Source: Idiomarina sp. X4 (GTDB lineage: Bacteria; Pseudomonadota; Gammaproteobacteria; Enterobacterales; Alteromonadaceae). Taken from it: 64,000 nt of DNA. The notes below the pieces were generated by a model. It made no database searches, had not been told where the DNA came from, and saw only the letters and a program-made list of their open reading frames with translations. Below, in pieces: positions 57,207 through 64,000 of the stretch. The DNA lies in NCBI RefSeq assembly GCF_002808045.1, contig NZ_CP025000.1, positions 558,001 through 622,000 of the forward strand. The letters are read 5' to 3'. Position numbers and translations under genes: made by a program. Every line of letters starts with the position of its first letter. Positions within the stretch are counted from its first letter, which is position 1.

Positions 57207-58336
57207 TTATAAAACTCAATAATTGCGTCAACAATTCTCTTTTGATCGCTTTGCTTGATGCCGTACCATAAAGGAAGTCTAACTAATTTCTCGCTCTCAT
57301 TGGTCGTAAAGCGATCTTCCCCATGGAACCATCCCAATTTAAGCCCTGCTTTTGAGGTATGTAACGGTACGTAATGAAATGCTGCGAATATATCACGACT
57401 CTTTAAGTGTTCTAACAATCTTGTGCGTTCTTCCAATCCCGATGTCTTCATATAAAACATATGAGCATTGTGCACACATTCTTCAGGTATTTTTGTTAAA
57501 CCTATAACCCCTGTTTGTGACAACGGTTTTAAACCCTTATTATAATAATCCCAGGCTGAGAGTCGTGTATTGTTAATTTCTTCTGCATTTTCTAACTGTG
57601 CCCATAAATAAGCGGATTGCAGTTCGCTTGGCAGATAACTACTGCCAACATCAACCCATTGATATTTATCAACCATACCTCTAAAAAACTGACTTCTGTT
57701 TGTACCTTTCTCACGAATAACTTCTGCGCGGTTAATAAATTGAGTGTCATTAATAATTAGAAGGCCACCTTCTCCACCACTTGTGTAGTTCTTCGTCTCG
57801 TGAAAACTAAATGCGCCTAAATGCCCAATAGTCCCTAACGCTCGGCCTTTATATTTGCTCATCACGCCTTGAGCGGCATCTTCAATTACGTATAGCCCGT
57901 GACGATTCGCGATATCCATTATGATATCCATCTCACAGCCTACCCCTGCGTAATGTACAGGTACTATTGCACGGGTCTTTTCTGTAATCGCCGCTTCAAT
58001 TTTGTCTTCATCTATATTCATAGTGTCTTGTCTAATGTCGACAAAAACAATTTTAGCGCCTCTTAGCACAAAAGCATTCGCGGTACTGACAAAGGTATAG
58101 CTTGGCATTATCACTTCATCGCCAGGCTGTATATTAATGAGCAAAGCTGCAAGTTCTAACGCGGCTGTGCACGATGGCGTTAGCAATACTTTCTCTACCG
58201 CGAGCTTTTCTTCAAACCATTTTTGGCACCTTTTACTGAAGGGACCATCCCCACAAAGCTTCGATCCTTTAAGAACTTGTAACAAGTATTCCTGTTCATT
58301 ACCTGTCATTGGTGGTTTATTAAAAGCTATCGACAT
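57203..58336 (-). CDS. wecE: dTDP-4-amino-4,6-dideoxygalactose transaminase
   Basis: 377 residues, DegT family, closely colinear with E. coli WecE (RffA): SKLCGDGPFSKRCQKWFEEK, LLTPSCTAALELAALL, VIMPSYTFVSTANAFVLRGA, PVHYAGVGCEMD, SFHETKNYTSGGEGG with PLP Lys182, and REKGTNRSQFFRGMVDKYQW. It makes dTDP-Fuc4N from the RmlB product. Lies 2 bases downstream of the formyltransferase-like gene. Confidence 0.93.
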   Translation of the reverse strand: MSIAFNKPPMTGNEQEYLLQVLKGSKLCGDGPFSKRCQKWFEEKLAVEKVLLTPSCTAALELAALLINIQPGDEVIMPSYTFVSTANAFVLRGAKIVFVDIRQDTMNIDEDKIEAAITEKTRAIVPVHYAGVGCEMDIIMDIANRHGLYVIEDAAQGVMSKYKGRALGTIGHLGAFSFHETKNYTSGGEGGLLIINDTQFINRAEVIREKGTNRSQFFRGMVDKYQWVDVGSSYLPSELQSAYLWAQLENAEEINNTRLSAWDYYNKGLKPLSQTGVIGLTKIPEECVHNAHMFYMKTSGLEERTRLLEHLKSRDIFAAFHYVPLHTSKAGLKLGWFHGEDRFTTNESEKLVRLPLWYGIKQSDQKRIVDAIIEFYK

Positions 58337-58338
58337 AA

Positions 58339-59223
58339 TTAAAGTCCAAACCTAGTGCGAAAAGGGATTTTTCCCAGCAGAGAATCCCCTTGATTATTAA
58401 CAATACAGGTGAGCTGTAATAAGCCTTCACCGCATACTACAGTAGGTAAGCCTGAATTCATGAAAATGACTTTTCCAATATGTTCTGAACGATCTTCTAT
58501 TTTAACGTCATCGACTACAAGGGATTCATAGATACGAACTGTACTTCCATTTATTGTTGTCTGAGCCCCTTTATATGGTTCCCCTACTGCATTGATAAAT
58601 CTAGAGATATAACTCGCTTCACGAGACCAATTAATTTTATAATCAACCTCGTCTCGCCATAGACTGTAGCTCGCTTCCGACTCAACTTGTTTATAAAAAT
58701 CTAATTCTTGTCCGCAAATGACTTTCTCACAAATTTCAAGTAGTAATTTCGCATACAACTCTGACACATCCTCGATTGCATCTATTATTTTTTTTGGATA
58801 GTCAATGACAATTTTTTCTTGCGCAATGATATCACCAGCATCATAATGCTCCGTCGCCTTTAAAGCAGTTACGCCAATTTCATTTGTGCCCTTGATTAAC
58901 GCATTCACTAATGGTGCAAACCCTCGAAACTTTGGTAACAAAGAATCATGAAAAACGATGAGATTATTCACATCGGATATTAACCACCGCCAACCTATGG
59001 CAAATTCAATATCAGTGTTAATATCGCGAGGCTTAGCTCTTTCTTTAAAGACTATACGGCTATCAGAACAAAGTTTTTTTATCGACTCGAAATAATCATC
59101 TGTAATATTTCCATCACGAGCACCAACAACAAAGCCGATACAGTCAGCACCAAACGTTGAAATTAGAGCTTGTAAGCAACGATATCCTTTAAAACCTAAA
59201 ACATACAATCCAAATTTTTTCAT
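58339..59223 (-). CDS. Formyltransferase-like amino-sugar modifying enzyme
   Basis: 294 residues, N10-formyltetrahydrofolate-dependent formyltransferase fold. Motif VFHDSLLPKFRGFAPLV contains His92 and the SLLP loop; ATEHYDAGDIIAQEKI gives Asp128. The Asn that normally precedes the His by two residues is Val90 here. A C-terminal OB-like domain follows (RFINAVGEPYKGAQTTING). Neighbours make dTDP-Fuc4N, so the likely product is dTDP-4-formamido-4,6-dideoxygalactose, in place of the acetyl group added by WecD in enterobacteria. The missing Asn leaves the exact reaction open. Confidence 0.75.
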   Translation of the reverse strand: MKKFGLYVLGFKGYRCLQALISTFGADCIGFVVGARDGNITDDYFESIKKLCSDSRIVFKERAKPRDINTDIEFAIGWRWLISDVNNLIVFHDSLLPKFRGFAPLVNALIKGTNEIGVTALKATEHYDAGDIIAQEKIVIDYPKKIIDAIEDVSELYAKLLLEICEKVICGQELDFYKQVESEASYSLWRDEVDYKINWSREASYISRFINAVGEPYKGAQTTINGSTVRIYESLVVDDVKIEDRSEHIGKVIFMNSGLPTVVCGEGLLQLTCIVNNQGDSLLGKIPFRTRFGL

Positions 59224-60278
59224 TGTTCAAATATCTTTGAGTATTGTGATACTAGTTTTTCAACATTAAACTCACGTTCGATTATTTTTTTATTTGATTC
59301 AATGTCGGCTTCTGATAAAACTGATAAATCGAAGTCCTCTATATTTTTGACTTTTACATCTAAATATTCAAACAGCTGCCATTGACTCGTGTCATTTCTT
59401 ATATAGACTGTCTTTCCTAAGCCGAGTAATGTTATTGTGTTACCCATTGCTTGCTGTCTCTTGTGATTAAAAACTGCAATATCAATTCTATTTAGAAAAT
59501 CTAGATATTCTTCAAAAGACATAAGAGACGTCATAGGAAAGATCTTATCTTCAAACCAGTTGGTTCCCTGTTGAATAACTTTATTGGCATAGGTTTTATC
59601 GCCATAAGATAAGGGAAGGTAAATCTCAATATTCTTATCTTTAAACGGAAGCAGCTTTTCCAATGTCTTTAAATGATTGTTACTTGGATCTGCAGAGTTA
59701 CCTACCAAGATATGAGGTTTAGAGTTAGCAACTTTAGTTCTCGTATCTCGCCCCAAGATTTCGATATCTACAACATTGCTAAGATACATGAGACATTTAT
59801 GATATTGTCCGGTAGCACCATACCATTGCCTCACGCGCTCAATATCGCCTGGTATATAACTGACAAGATGTCCAATACGTTTAATTACAAATTTTCTAAA
59901 CTTTTCATTTAGCTTAGACTTCCAGCCAATGTTCGGTTCTTGGAACTGATATAAATCAGCTCCCCAAATTATCCAGTAGCACTTTTTCAACAACCATGGG
60001 CACAATGCTAAAATCAATAGGATACGAGCATTAAATAAGCCGTGAAGAATAATTTTTTTACTATTATGGAATAGTATCAGAAGACGTAAGTATGCGTATA
60101 ACTGCCCGAAAATTGTGGACTTTACAATGAAAATATTTTTATTTTCTTCAATAGGGTATAGCTCTAACTTTTTCTCACCTAACAGCCAAAATTTATGTTC
60201 TCTACTACTAAATCTTTTATTGATTAAATTCACAAAAGAAGGAATAAAAGTTCCTATATTACTAACATGTAGGATCAC
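59220..60278 (-). CDS. WecF-like 4-amido-fucosyl (Fuc4N) glycosyltransferase
   Basis: 352 residues. Resembles GT56 (WecF): FHNSKKIILHGLFNARILLI, CYWIIWGADLYQFQ, HILVGNSADPSNNHLKTLEK, and IAVFNHKRQQAMGNTITLLG. WecF transfers Fuc4NAc to the enterobacterial common antigen lipid intermediate. Here, coupled by a 4-base overlap to the formyltransferase-like gene and next to wecE, it most likely transfers the N-acyl-Fuc4N to the repeat unit. Strongly A/T-rich DNA. Confidence 0.85.
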   Translation of the reverse strand: MILHVSNIGTFIPSFVNLINKRFSSREHKFWLLGEKKLELYPIEENKNIFIVKSTIFGQLYAYLRLLILFHNSKKIILHGLFNARILLILALCPWLLKKCYWIIWGADLYQFQEPNIGWKSKLNEKFRKFVIKRIGHLVSYIPGDIERVRQWYGATGQYHKCLMYLSNVVDIEILGRDTRTKVANSKPHILVGNSADPSNNHLKTLEKLLPFKDKNIEIYLPLSYGDKTYANKVIQQGTNWFEDKIFPMTSLMSFEEYLDFLNRIDIAVFNHKRQQAMGNTITLLGLGKTVYIRNDTSQWQLFEYLDVKVKNIEDFDLSVLSEADIESNKKIIEREFNVEKLVSQYSKIFEQ

Positions 60279-60292
60279 TTATTAATTTCCCC

Positions 60293-61174
60293 TTAAACAT
60301 CACCATTGACTATGGCCCGAAGATACTCTCCGTAGCCATTTTTACGGAGCTCTTCTGATTGCTTCAAAAGCAAGTCTTTACTTAACCAACCTTTGTTAAA
60401 AGCTATTTCTTCCAGGCACGCAATTTTGTACCCTTGACGCTTTTCTATAGTCTCTACAAATTGAGCAGCCTCTAATAAACTTTCATGAGTACCTGTATCT
60501 AGCCAAGCAAAACCGCGCCCCAAGACTTCAACATTTAAGTTTGCTCGCTCTAAATAATTCTGATTTATGCTTGTTATTTCTAACTCACCTCGGCTAGAAG
60601 GCTTAACCTGTTTCGCTATTTCTACGACATTATTGTCATAAAAATATAACCCCGTCACAGCAAAGTGCGATTTTGGTCTTTCTGGTTTCTCCTCAATGGA
60701 TATAGCCTTCTGCTGGGCGTCGAATTCAACGACGCCAAACCGTTCAGGATCTTTAACCTGATAACCGAAAACAGTTGCTCCCCCTTCACACTCCGTTCGC
60801 TTTACCGCTTCCGACAATTTAGGCGTAAATCCTTGACCGTAATATATATTATCTCCAAGTACTAAGCAGACGCTATCTTTACCTATAAACTCTTCACCAA
60901 TAATAAAGGCCTGGGCTAAGCCATCTGGGCTGGGCTGCTCAGCGTAACTTAGCTCGATTCCAAACTGAGAGCCATCGCCAAGCAGCTTTTCGAAACTCTG
61001 TAAGTCTTCTGGTGTAGAAATAATGAGTATTTCACGAATACCCGCCAACATTAATACCGACAGCGGGTAGTAGATCATCGGTTTATCGTAAATGGGTAAA
61101 AGCTGCTTCGACACGCCTTTTGTTATTGGGTATAGGCGTGTGCCTGAGCCGCCTGCTAATACTATTCCTTTCAT
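60293..61174 (-). CDS. rmlA: Glucose-1-phosphate thymidylyltransferase
   Basis: 293 residues. [73 protein letters not shown] and [18 protein letters not shown] are all RmlA signatures. It makes dTDP-glucose from glucose-1-P and dTTP. Overlaps rmlB by 4 bases (ATGA-type junction). Confidence 0.96.
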   Translation of the reverse strand: MKGIVLAGGSGTRLYPITKGVSKQLLPIYDKPMIYYPLSVLMLAGIREILIISTPEDLQSFEKLLGDGSQFGIELSYAEQPSPDGLAQAFIIGEEFIGKDSVCLVLGDNIYYGQGFTPKLSEAVKRTECEGGATVFGYQVKDPERFGVVEFDAQQKAISIEEKPERPKSHFAVTGLYFYDNNVVEIAKQVKPSSRGELEITSINQNYLERANLNVEVLGRGFAWLDTGTHESLLEAAQFVETIEKRQGYKIACLEEIAFNKGWLSKDLLLKQSEELRKNGYGEYLRAIVNGDV

Positions 61175-62283
61175 GCTACGTCTCCTGACTGTGCACTTCC
61201 TAAACGCTCTCGTTGGTAGCTACCGTCCTGCACTCGCTGGCACCATTCCTCGTTGTTTAAATACCACTGCACTGTTTTACGTATACCAGACTCGAATGTT
61301 TCTTCAGGTATCCAGCCTAAGTCCTTCTTAATTTTGGTTGAGTCAATGGCGTAGCGCATGTCATGGCCAGGGCGGTCTTCAACATAGGTTATTAGCTCTT
61401 TATACGTGCTGTTATTCGGTACTAGCTCATCGAGTATGTCGCAAATAGTACCCACCACTTCAATGTTTTGCTTTTCGTTATGCCCACCAATGTTGTAGGT
61501 TTCGCCGACTTTACCTTCGAATGCCACTTTCACCAGTGCTCGAGCGTGATCTTCCACATACAGCCAATCTCGTATCTGGTTCCCTCTACCATAAACAGGT
61601 AATGGCTTACCGTCTAAAGCATTTAAAATCATGAGCGGAATCAGTTTTTCGGGAAAATGGTAAGGTCCATAATTGTTGGAACAGTTAGTAATCACAGTAG
61701 GTAAACCGTAGGTACGATGCCAGGCTCTGACTAAGTGATCGCTACTGGCTTTTGATGCACTGTATGGAGAGCTCGGCTTGTAAGCATTAGTTTCTGTGAA
61801 TAGTGGTAGTTCACCTGCATGCGTATCCGGATGGGGTAAATCGCCGTAGACTTCATCTGTCGATATATGGTGAAACTTGAAGTTAGCCTTTTGATTCTCT
61901 GGCAAGTTTTGCCAGTAGGCTCTTGCCTGCTCTAGAAGCGTATAAGTACCAATAATGTTAGTGTGCATGAACTCACCGGGGCCGTCAATGGAGCGGTCCA
62001 CGTGAGACTCTGCCGCTAAGTGCATGACGACATCTGGCTGATGCTGCTCGAATACTCGCTTTATTTCGTTAGCGTCGCATATATCGACTTGCTCAAATGC
62101 ATAACGGTTATTGTTGTTGACTGATGCCAGGCTTTCTAAGTTGCCTGCGTAGGTGAGTTTGTCGACGTTGACTACGCTGTGGTTAGTGTCATTGATTAAG
62201 TGGCGGATAACGGCTGAGCCTATGAAGCCTGCACCGCCTGTGACTAATATTTTCATGGGGTTCATTTTATTCATTTTATTCAT
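61171..62283 (-). CDS. rmlB: dTDP-glucose 4,6-dehydratase
   Basis: 370 residues. [64 protein letters not shown] with the YxxxK pair, and [17 protein letters not shown]. It converts dTDP-glucose to the 4-keto-6-deoxy intermediate used by WecE. Four in-frame Met codons ([11 protein letters not shown]) open the frame, produced by a 9-base tandem repeat. The first (62283) has AGGTGAG 8 bases upstream, formed by the arm of the REP at 62294-62319, so it is preferred. Confidence 0.96.
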   Translation of the reverse strand: MNKMNKMNPMKILVTGGAGFIGSAVIRHLINDTNHSVVNVDKLTYAGNLESLASVNNNNRYAFEQVDICDANEIKRVFEQHQPDVVMHLAAESHVDRSIDGPGEFMHTNIIGTYTLLEQARAYWQNLPENQKANFKFHHISTDEVYGDLPHPDTHAGELPLFTETNAYKPSSPYSASKASSDHLVRAWHRTYGLPTVITNCSNNYGPYHFPEKLIPLMILNALDGKPLPVYGRGNQIRDWLYVEDHARALVKVAFEGKVGETYNIGGHNEKQNIEVVGTICDILDELVPNNSTYKELITYVEDRPGHDMRYAIDSTKIKKDLGWIPEETFESGIRKTVQWYLNNEEWCQRVQDGSYQRERLGSAQSGDVA

Positions 62284-62293
62284 TTAGATATCT

Positions 62294-62319
62294 CACCTGA
62301 CGCAATAGCGTCAGGCTAC
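62294..62319 (-). repeat. Single REP-like hairpin supplying the rmlB ribosome site
   Basis: Minus strand GTAG then stem CCTGACGC/GCGTCAGG, a third combination of the two covarying base pairs. The hairpin's 3' arm ends CAGGTG and continues into AG, creating AGGTGAG 8 bases before the rmlB ATG. It fills the short gap between wzz and rmlB. Confidence 0.8.
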
Positions 62320-62331
62320 GTAGTTTTATAA

Positions 62332-63291
62332 TTAGGCGTTTTCTTCTTTTCTAAATATATTTCTAACTAACACAAAGCCAACACTTAAAAAGCCACCTAA
62401 GAAGGTACCAATAATGCAGATTAACGCACGCGATGGTTTAGCTTTCTGTTCTGGTACTACGGCTGGGTCTAACGTTTGAAAAATGTACTCAGGCCGCACA
62501 TTCGCCAGCATGATAGTTTGCGTTTGTTTTTCTATTAGCTCGTAGAATACCTGCTGCATATCACTTAACGATGTGCTCTGCAATTCTTTGTCTAAGTACT
62601 CCAAGCTTCTCTGCGCTTCCTGAATGTCTCTTTCACGCATATGGTTATTAATTTCTTCAATAAGCCACCCTACCCACTGCTCGGCTACTTCTGGAGACTG
62701 ATGGTTTACTGCTATTGTTACAAGGCCTGTTGTCTCGTCTTTAGTCACATGCAGCACTTGGTCTCTGAATACTTTTACGTATTCCCAACTTGATGGTGTT
62801 GGCTGCTTAGGGGGTTCAACTTCTCTAACCCACTCTTTGGTGTCCGGGTTATAAAGTTCGTTGTCAAAGACAATGCCGGTGCCACGGTTCCACTCTTCCA
62901 CAGCCATAAGCTCGGGCAGTATGTCATATTTTTCGACAAAGCTTTTTATAAAGGCCCGAGACTTTAAAATTTCCAGAGCGATGGTGGTTTTGTCGGCTCC
63001 CTGAGAACCAAGGTTAACTCCAGCTAGGCTTGCCAAACCACCTAATTGCCCGGCCATTTGTGAGAGTCCACCACCACTGGCTTCTTCTGTCGGTGCCAAT
63101 GTCGCTTCTGATTTATAAATATTCGGCAGGCTTAATGAGTAAATAACCGAGCCCAAGGCGAATACGAAGGTAATGGCAATAATCCACCATTTGCCCTGCC
63201 AGATAATGCCAAACAGCTCGCGCAGATCAATTTCGTCGTTTTGGTAATCCGAATGCCGTTGAGGGTCGTAGTTATGAGTATCGTTTGTCAT
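62332..63291 (-). CDS. wzz: Wzz-type chain-length determinant
   Basis: 319 residues from the ATG at 63291 (MTNDTHNYDPQRHSDYQNDE). The frame extends 10 codons to 63321, but that segment carries the ops element and has no ribosome site. Topology: N-terminal helix (WWIIAITFVFALGSVIYSLS), a large periplasmic domain, C-terminal helix (ALICIIGTFLGGFLSVGFVL). LPNIYKSEATLAPTEEASGG is the standard Wzz region. It lacks a cytoplasmic kinase domain. It sets the polymer length and is the first gene of the operon. Confidence 0.9.
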   Translation of the reverse strand: MTNDTHNYDPQRHSDYQNDEIDLRELFGIIWQGKWWIIAITFVFALGSVIYSLSLPNIYKSEATLAPTEEASGGGLSQMAGQLGGLASLAGVNLGSQGADKTTIALEILKSRAFIKSFVEKYDILPELMAVEEWNRGTGIVFDNELYNPDTKEWVREVEPPKQPTPSSWEYVKVFRDQVLHVTKDETTGLVTIAVNHQSPEVAEQWVGWLIEEINNHMRERDIQEAQRSLEYLDKELQSTSLSDMQQVFYELIEKQTQTIMLANVRPEYIFQTLDPAVVPEQKAKPSRALICIIGTFLGGFLSVGFVLVRNIFRKEENA

Positions 63292-63306
63292 TGTTGAGCC
63301 TTCAGG

Positions 63307-63318
63307 CACGCTACCGCC
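63307..63318 (-). promoter_or_regulatory. ops element (RfaH recruitment site)
   Basis: The minus strand reads GGCGGTAGCGTG, a perfect match to the 12-base ops core of JUMPstart leaders. It lies 16 bases upstream of the wzz start, at the head of the long polysaccharide array. RfaH loads at ops on paused RNA polymerase and suppresses termination and improves translation of long surface-polymer operons. Confidence 0.85.
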
Positions 63319-63321
63319 CAT

Positions 63322-63529
63322 GGGTTGCGGTTCCCATAGGCCGGTGGTGCGGGTAATTATGTGATTTATTCGTATTATTCTGAATTTTGATCAAGCAAGT
63401 ATGATACCGCATGCAGCCCTTTTCCTACAAAGGCTTTATTGTTAGTAATTGATGATATTTTAAGCGGTTAGTTCCTTCCAATTGCCTAATATCACCCTTT
63501 TGTCCGATAGCGCTTTTTTATCAATTTAT
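63322..63529. other. Divergent intergenic region, wzz operon leader and upstream DNA
   Basis: No gene is seen. Minus-strand TATCAT at 63400-63405 lies 18 bases after TTGTAG (63424-63429), a possible but weak promoter for wzz. Another option is TAATAC near 63372. The stretch is A/T-rich around 63360-63400. Nothing else recognisable. Confidence 0.35.
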
Positions 63530-63586
63530 GTAGCCTGACGTTATTACGTCAGGATAGTTCTCACCTGATGCAATAGCATCAGGCTA
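63530..63586. repeat. Short REP pair, 57 bp
   Basis: Plus copy GTAG, stem CCTGACGT/ACGTCAGG (from 63530), and minus copy 63562-63586 (stem CCTGATGC/GCATCAGG), with a gap of only about 9 bases instead of the usual 62. It lies 25 bases upstream of the MBL gene start and may sit in its leader. Confidence 0.82.
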
Positions 63587-63610
63587 CAAAACAGCAAAAG
63601 GAACCTACAC

Positions 63611-64000
63611 ATGGATGTTATTCATCACGGCGCGTTTGAAGGCGTTACGGGCTCTTGCCACGAACTGTTGTTAGACAGTGACCACTCGCTTTTAATTGAC
63701 TGCGGGTTGTTCCAGGGGGCGGAAACCTCGGGTTCCGGCGCGGACGCCAATACGCAGGAAATTGACTTCGATATTAGCAAGGTGCAGGCGTTGGTGGTGA
63801 CCCACTGTCACATTGACCACGTAGGCCGCATTCCCTGGTTGCTTATTGCGGGATTTTCCGGCCCTATTTACTGCACGAAAGCTACCGCGCATTTGTTGCC
63901 GCTGGTTATTGAAGACGCGTTAAAAGTAGGCCTAACCCGCAACGCCGATATTATTGATGCCGTGATAACTCGCCTGCAGCGCCAGCTACAACCGGTGGAG
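63611..64000 (+). CDS. MBL-fold hydrolase, beta-CASP/RNA-processing-like, N-terminal part
   Basis: The first 130 codons of a plus-strand gene that continues past the window. It begins MDVIHHGAFEGVTGSCHELL with LLIDCGLFQGAE, then the metal site VVTHCHIDHVGRIPWLL (HxHxDH) and GFSGPIYCTKATAHLLPLVI. The opening strand, the CGLFQG motif and the TKAT segment are those of the MBL/RNA-specificity family (YSH1/CPSF-like, metallo-RNase). The beta-CASP domain would lie outside. Start supported by AAAAGGAA 7 bases before the ATG. Confidence 0.85.
   Translation, partial: MDVIHHGAFEGVTGSCHELLLDSDHSLLIDCGLFQGAETSGSGADANTQEIDFDISKVQALVVTHCHIDHVGRIPWLLIAGFSGPIYCTKATAHLLPLVIEDALKVGLTRNADIIDAVITRLQRQLQPVE

Overview
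The window reads as chromosomal DNA of a marine gammaproteobacterium in the Alteromonadales, most like Idiomarina or Pseudidiomarina. That placement is inferred from the style of the proteins: gammaproteobacterial GuaA/GuaB, MaeA and CopA, acidic exported proteins, rhombosortase, a BetI-type choline locus and Rml/Wec-type sugar genes. No rRNA or tRNA gene was found. Almost every gene lies on the minus strand. The exceptions are two metallo-beta-lactamase-fold genes (4436-5185 and 63611 to the edge) and the DUF5666 lipoprotein (11765-13519).

Layout. 1-5.2 kb: 5' part of malic enzyme maeA, a gene-free stretch with two large imperfect inverted repeats, then a DUF998 membrane protein - copA - murI run, with a divergent MBL-fold phosphodiesterase-like gene. 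5.3-13.5 kb: a small outer-membrane barrel protein, guaB-guaA, a cysteine-rich lipoprotein, a BrnT/BrnA toxin-antitoxin pair, and two divergent acidic surface lipoproteins. 13.6-22.2 kb: one co-directional operon TonB receptor - PhoD-like phosphoesterase - betI - betB - betA - BCCT-like transporter. It is preceded by a good sigma-70 promoter completely covered by a BetI-like palindrome. 22.3-31 kb: a large lipoprotein, cysQ, a second member of the cysteine-rich lipoprotein family, a rhombosortase-type rhomboid protease, and beside it a large subtilisin-like protease with a C-terminal sorting tail. 31.1-63.3 kb: pgi, then a long surface-polysaccharide locus. 63.3-64 kb: operon leader and the 5' end of an MBL/beta-CASP-like gene.

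The polysaccharide locus is transcribed leftward from wzz at 63291. A perfect 12-base ops element (RfaH recruitment site) lies 16 bases upstream of the wzz start. The genes encode chain-length control (Wzz), flippase (Wzx), EpsG-like polymerase (Wzy), at least four glycosyltransferases, a small phosphoglycosyl transferase, and precursor sets. The precursor sets are dTDP-Fuc4N with a formyltransferase-like tailoring enzyme and a WecF-like transferase; UDP-diacetamido-glucuronic acid by WbpA/B/E/D homologues; UDP-ManNAc by WecB; UDP-GlcA by Ugd; and a UDP-QuiNAc/FucNAc-type sugar by WbpM- and WbpV-like enzymes. Export-type genes follow: a large SLBB protein and a YjbE/GfcB/GfcC-GfcD set. By eye the glycosyltransferase core (about 44-60 kb) is much more A/T-rich than its flanks, as expected for a transferred cluster.

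Scattered between genes is a family of short hairpin repeats that start with GTAG and usually occur as inverted pairs about 114 bp long. They look like REP/BIME elements. Their stems show compensatory base changes. One supplies the ribosome binding site of rmlB and another forms the stop codon of cysQ.
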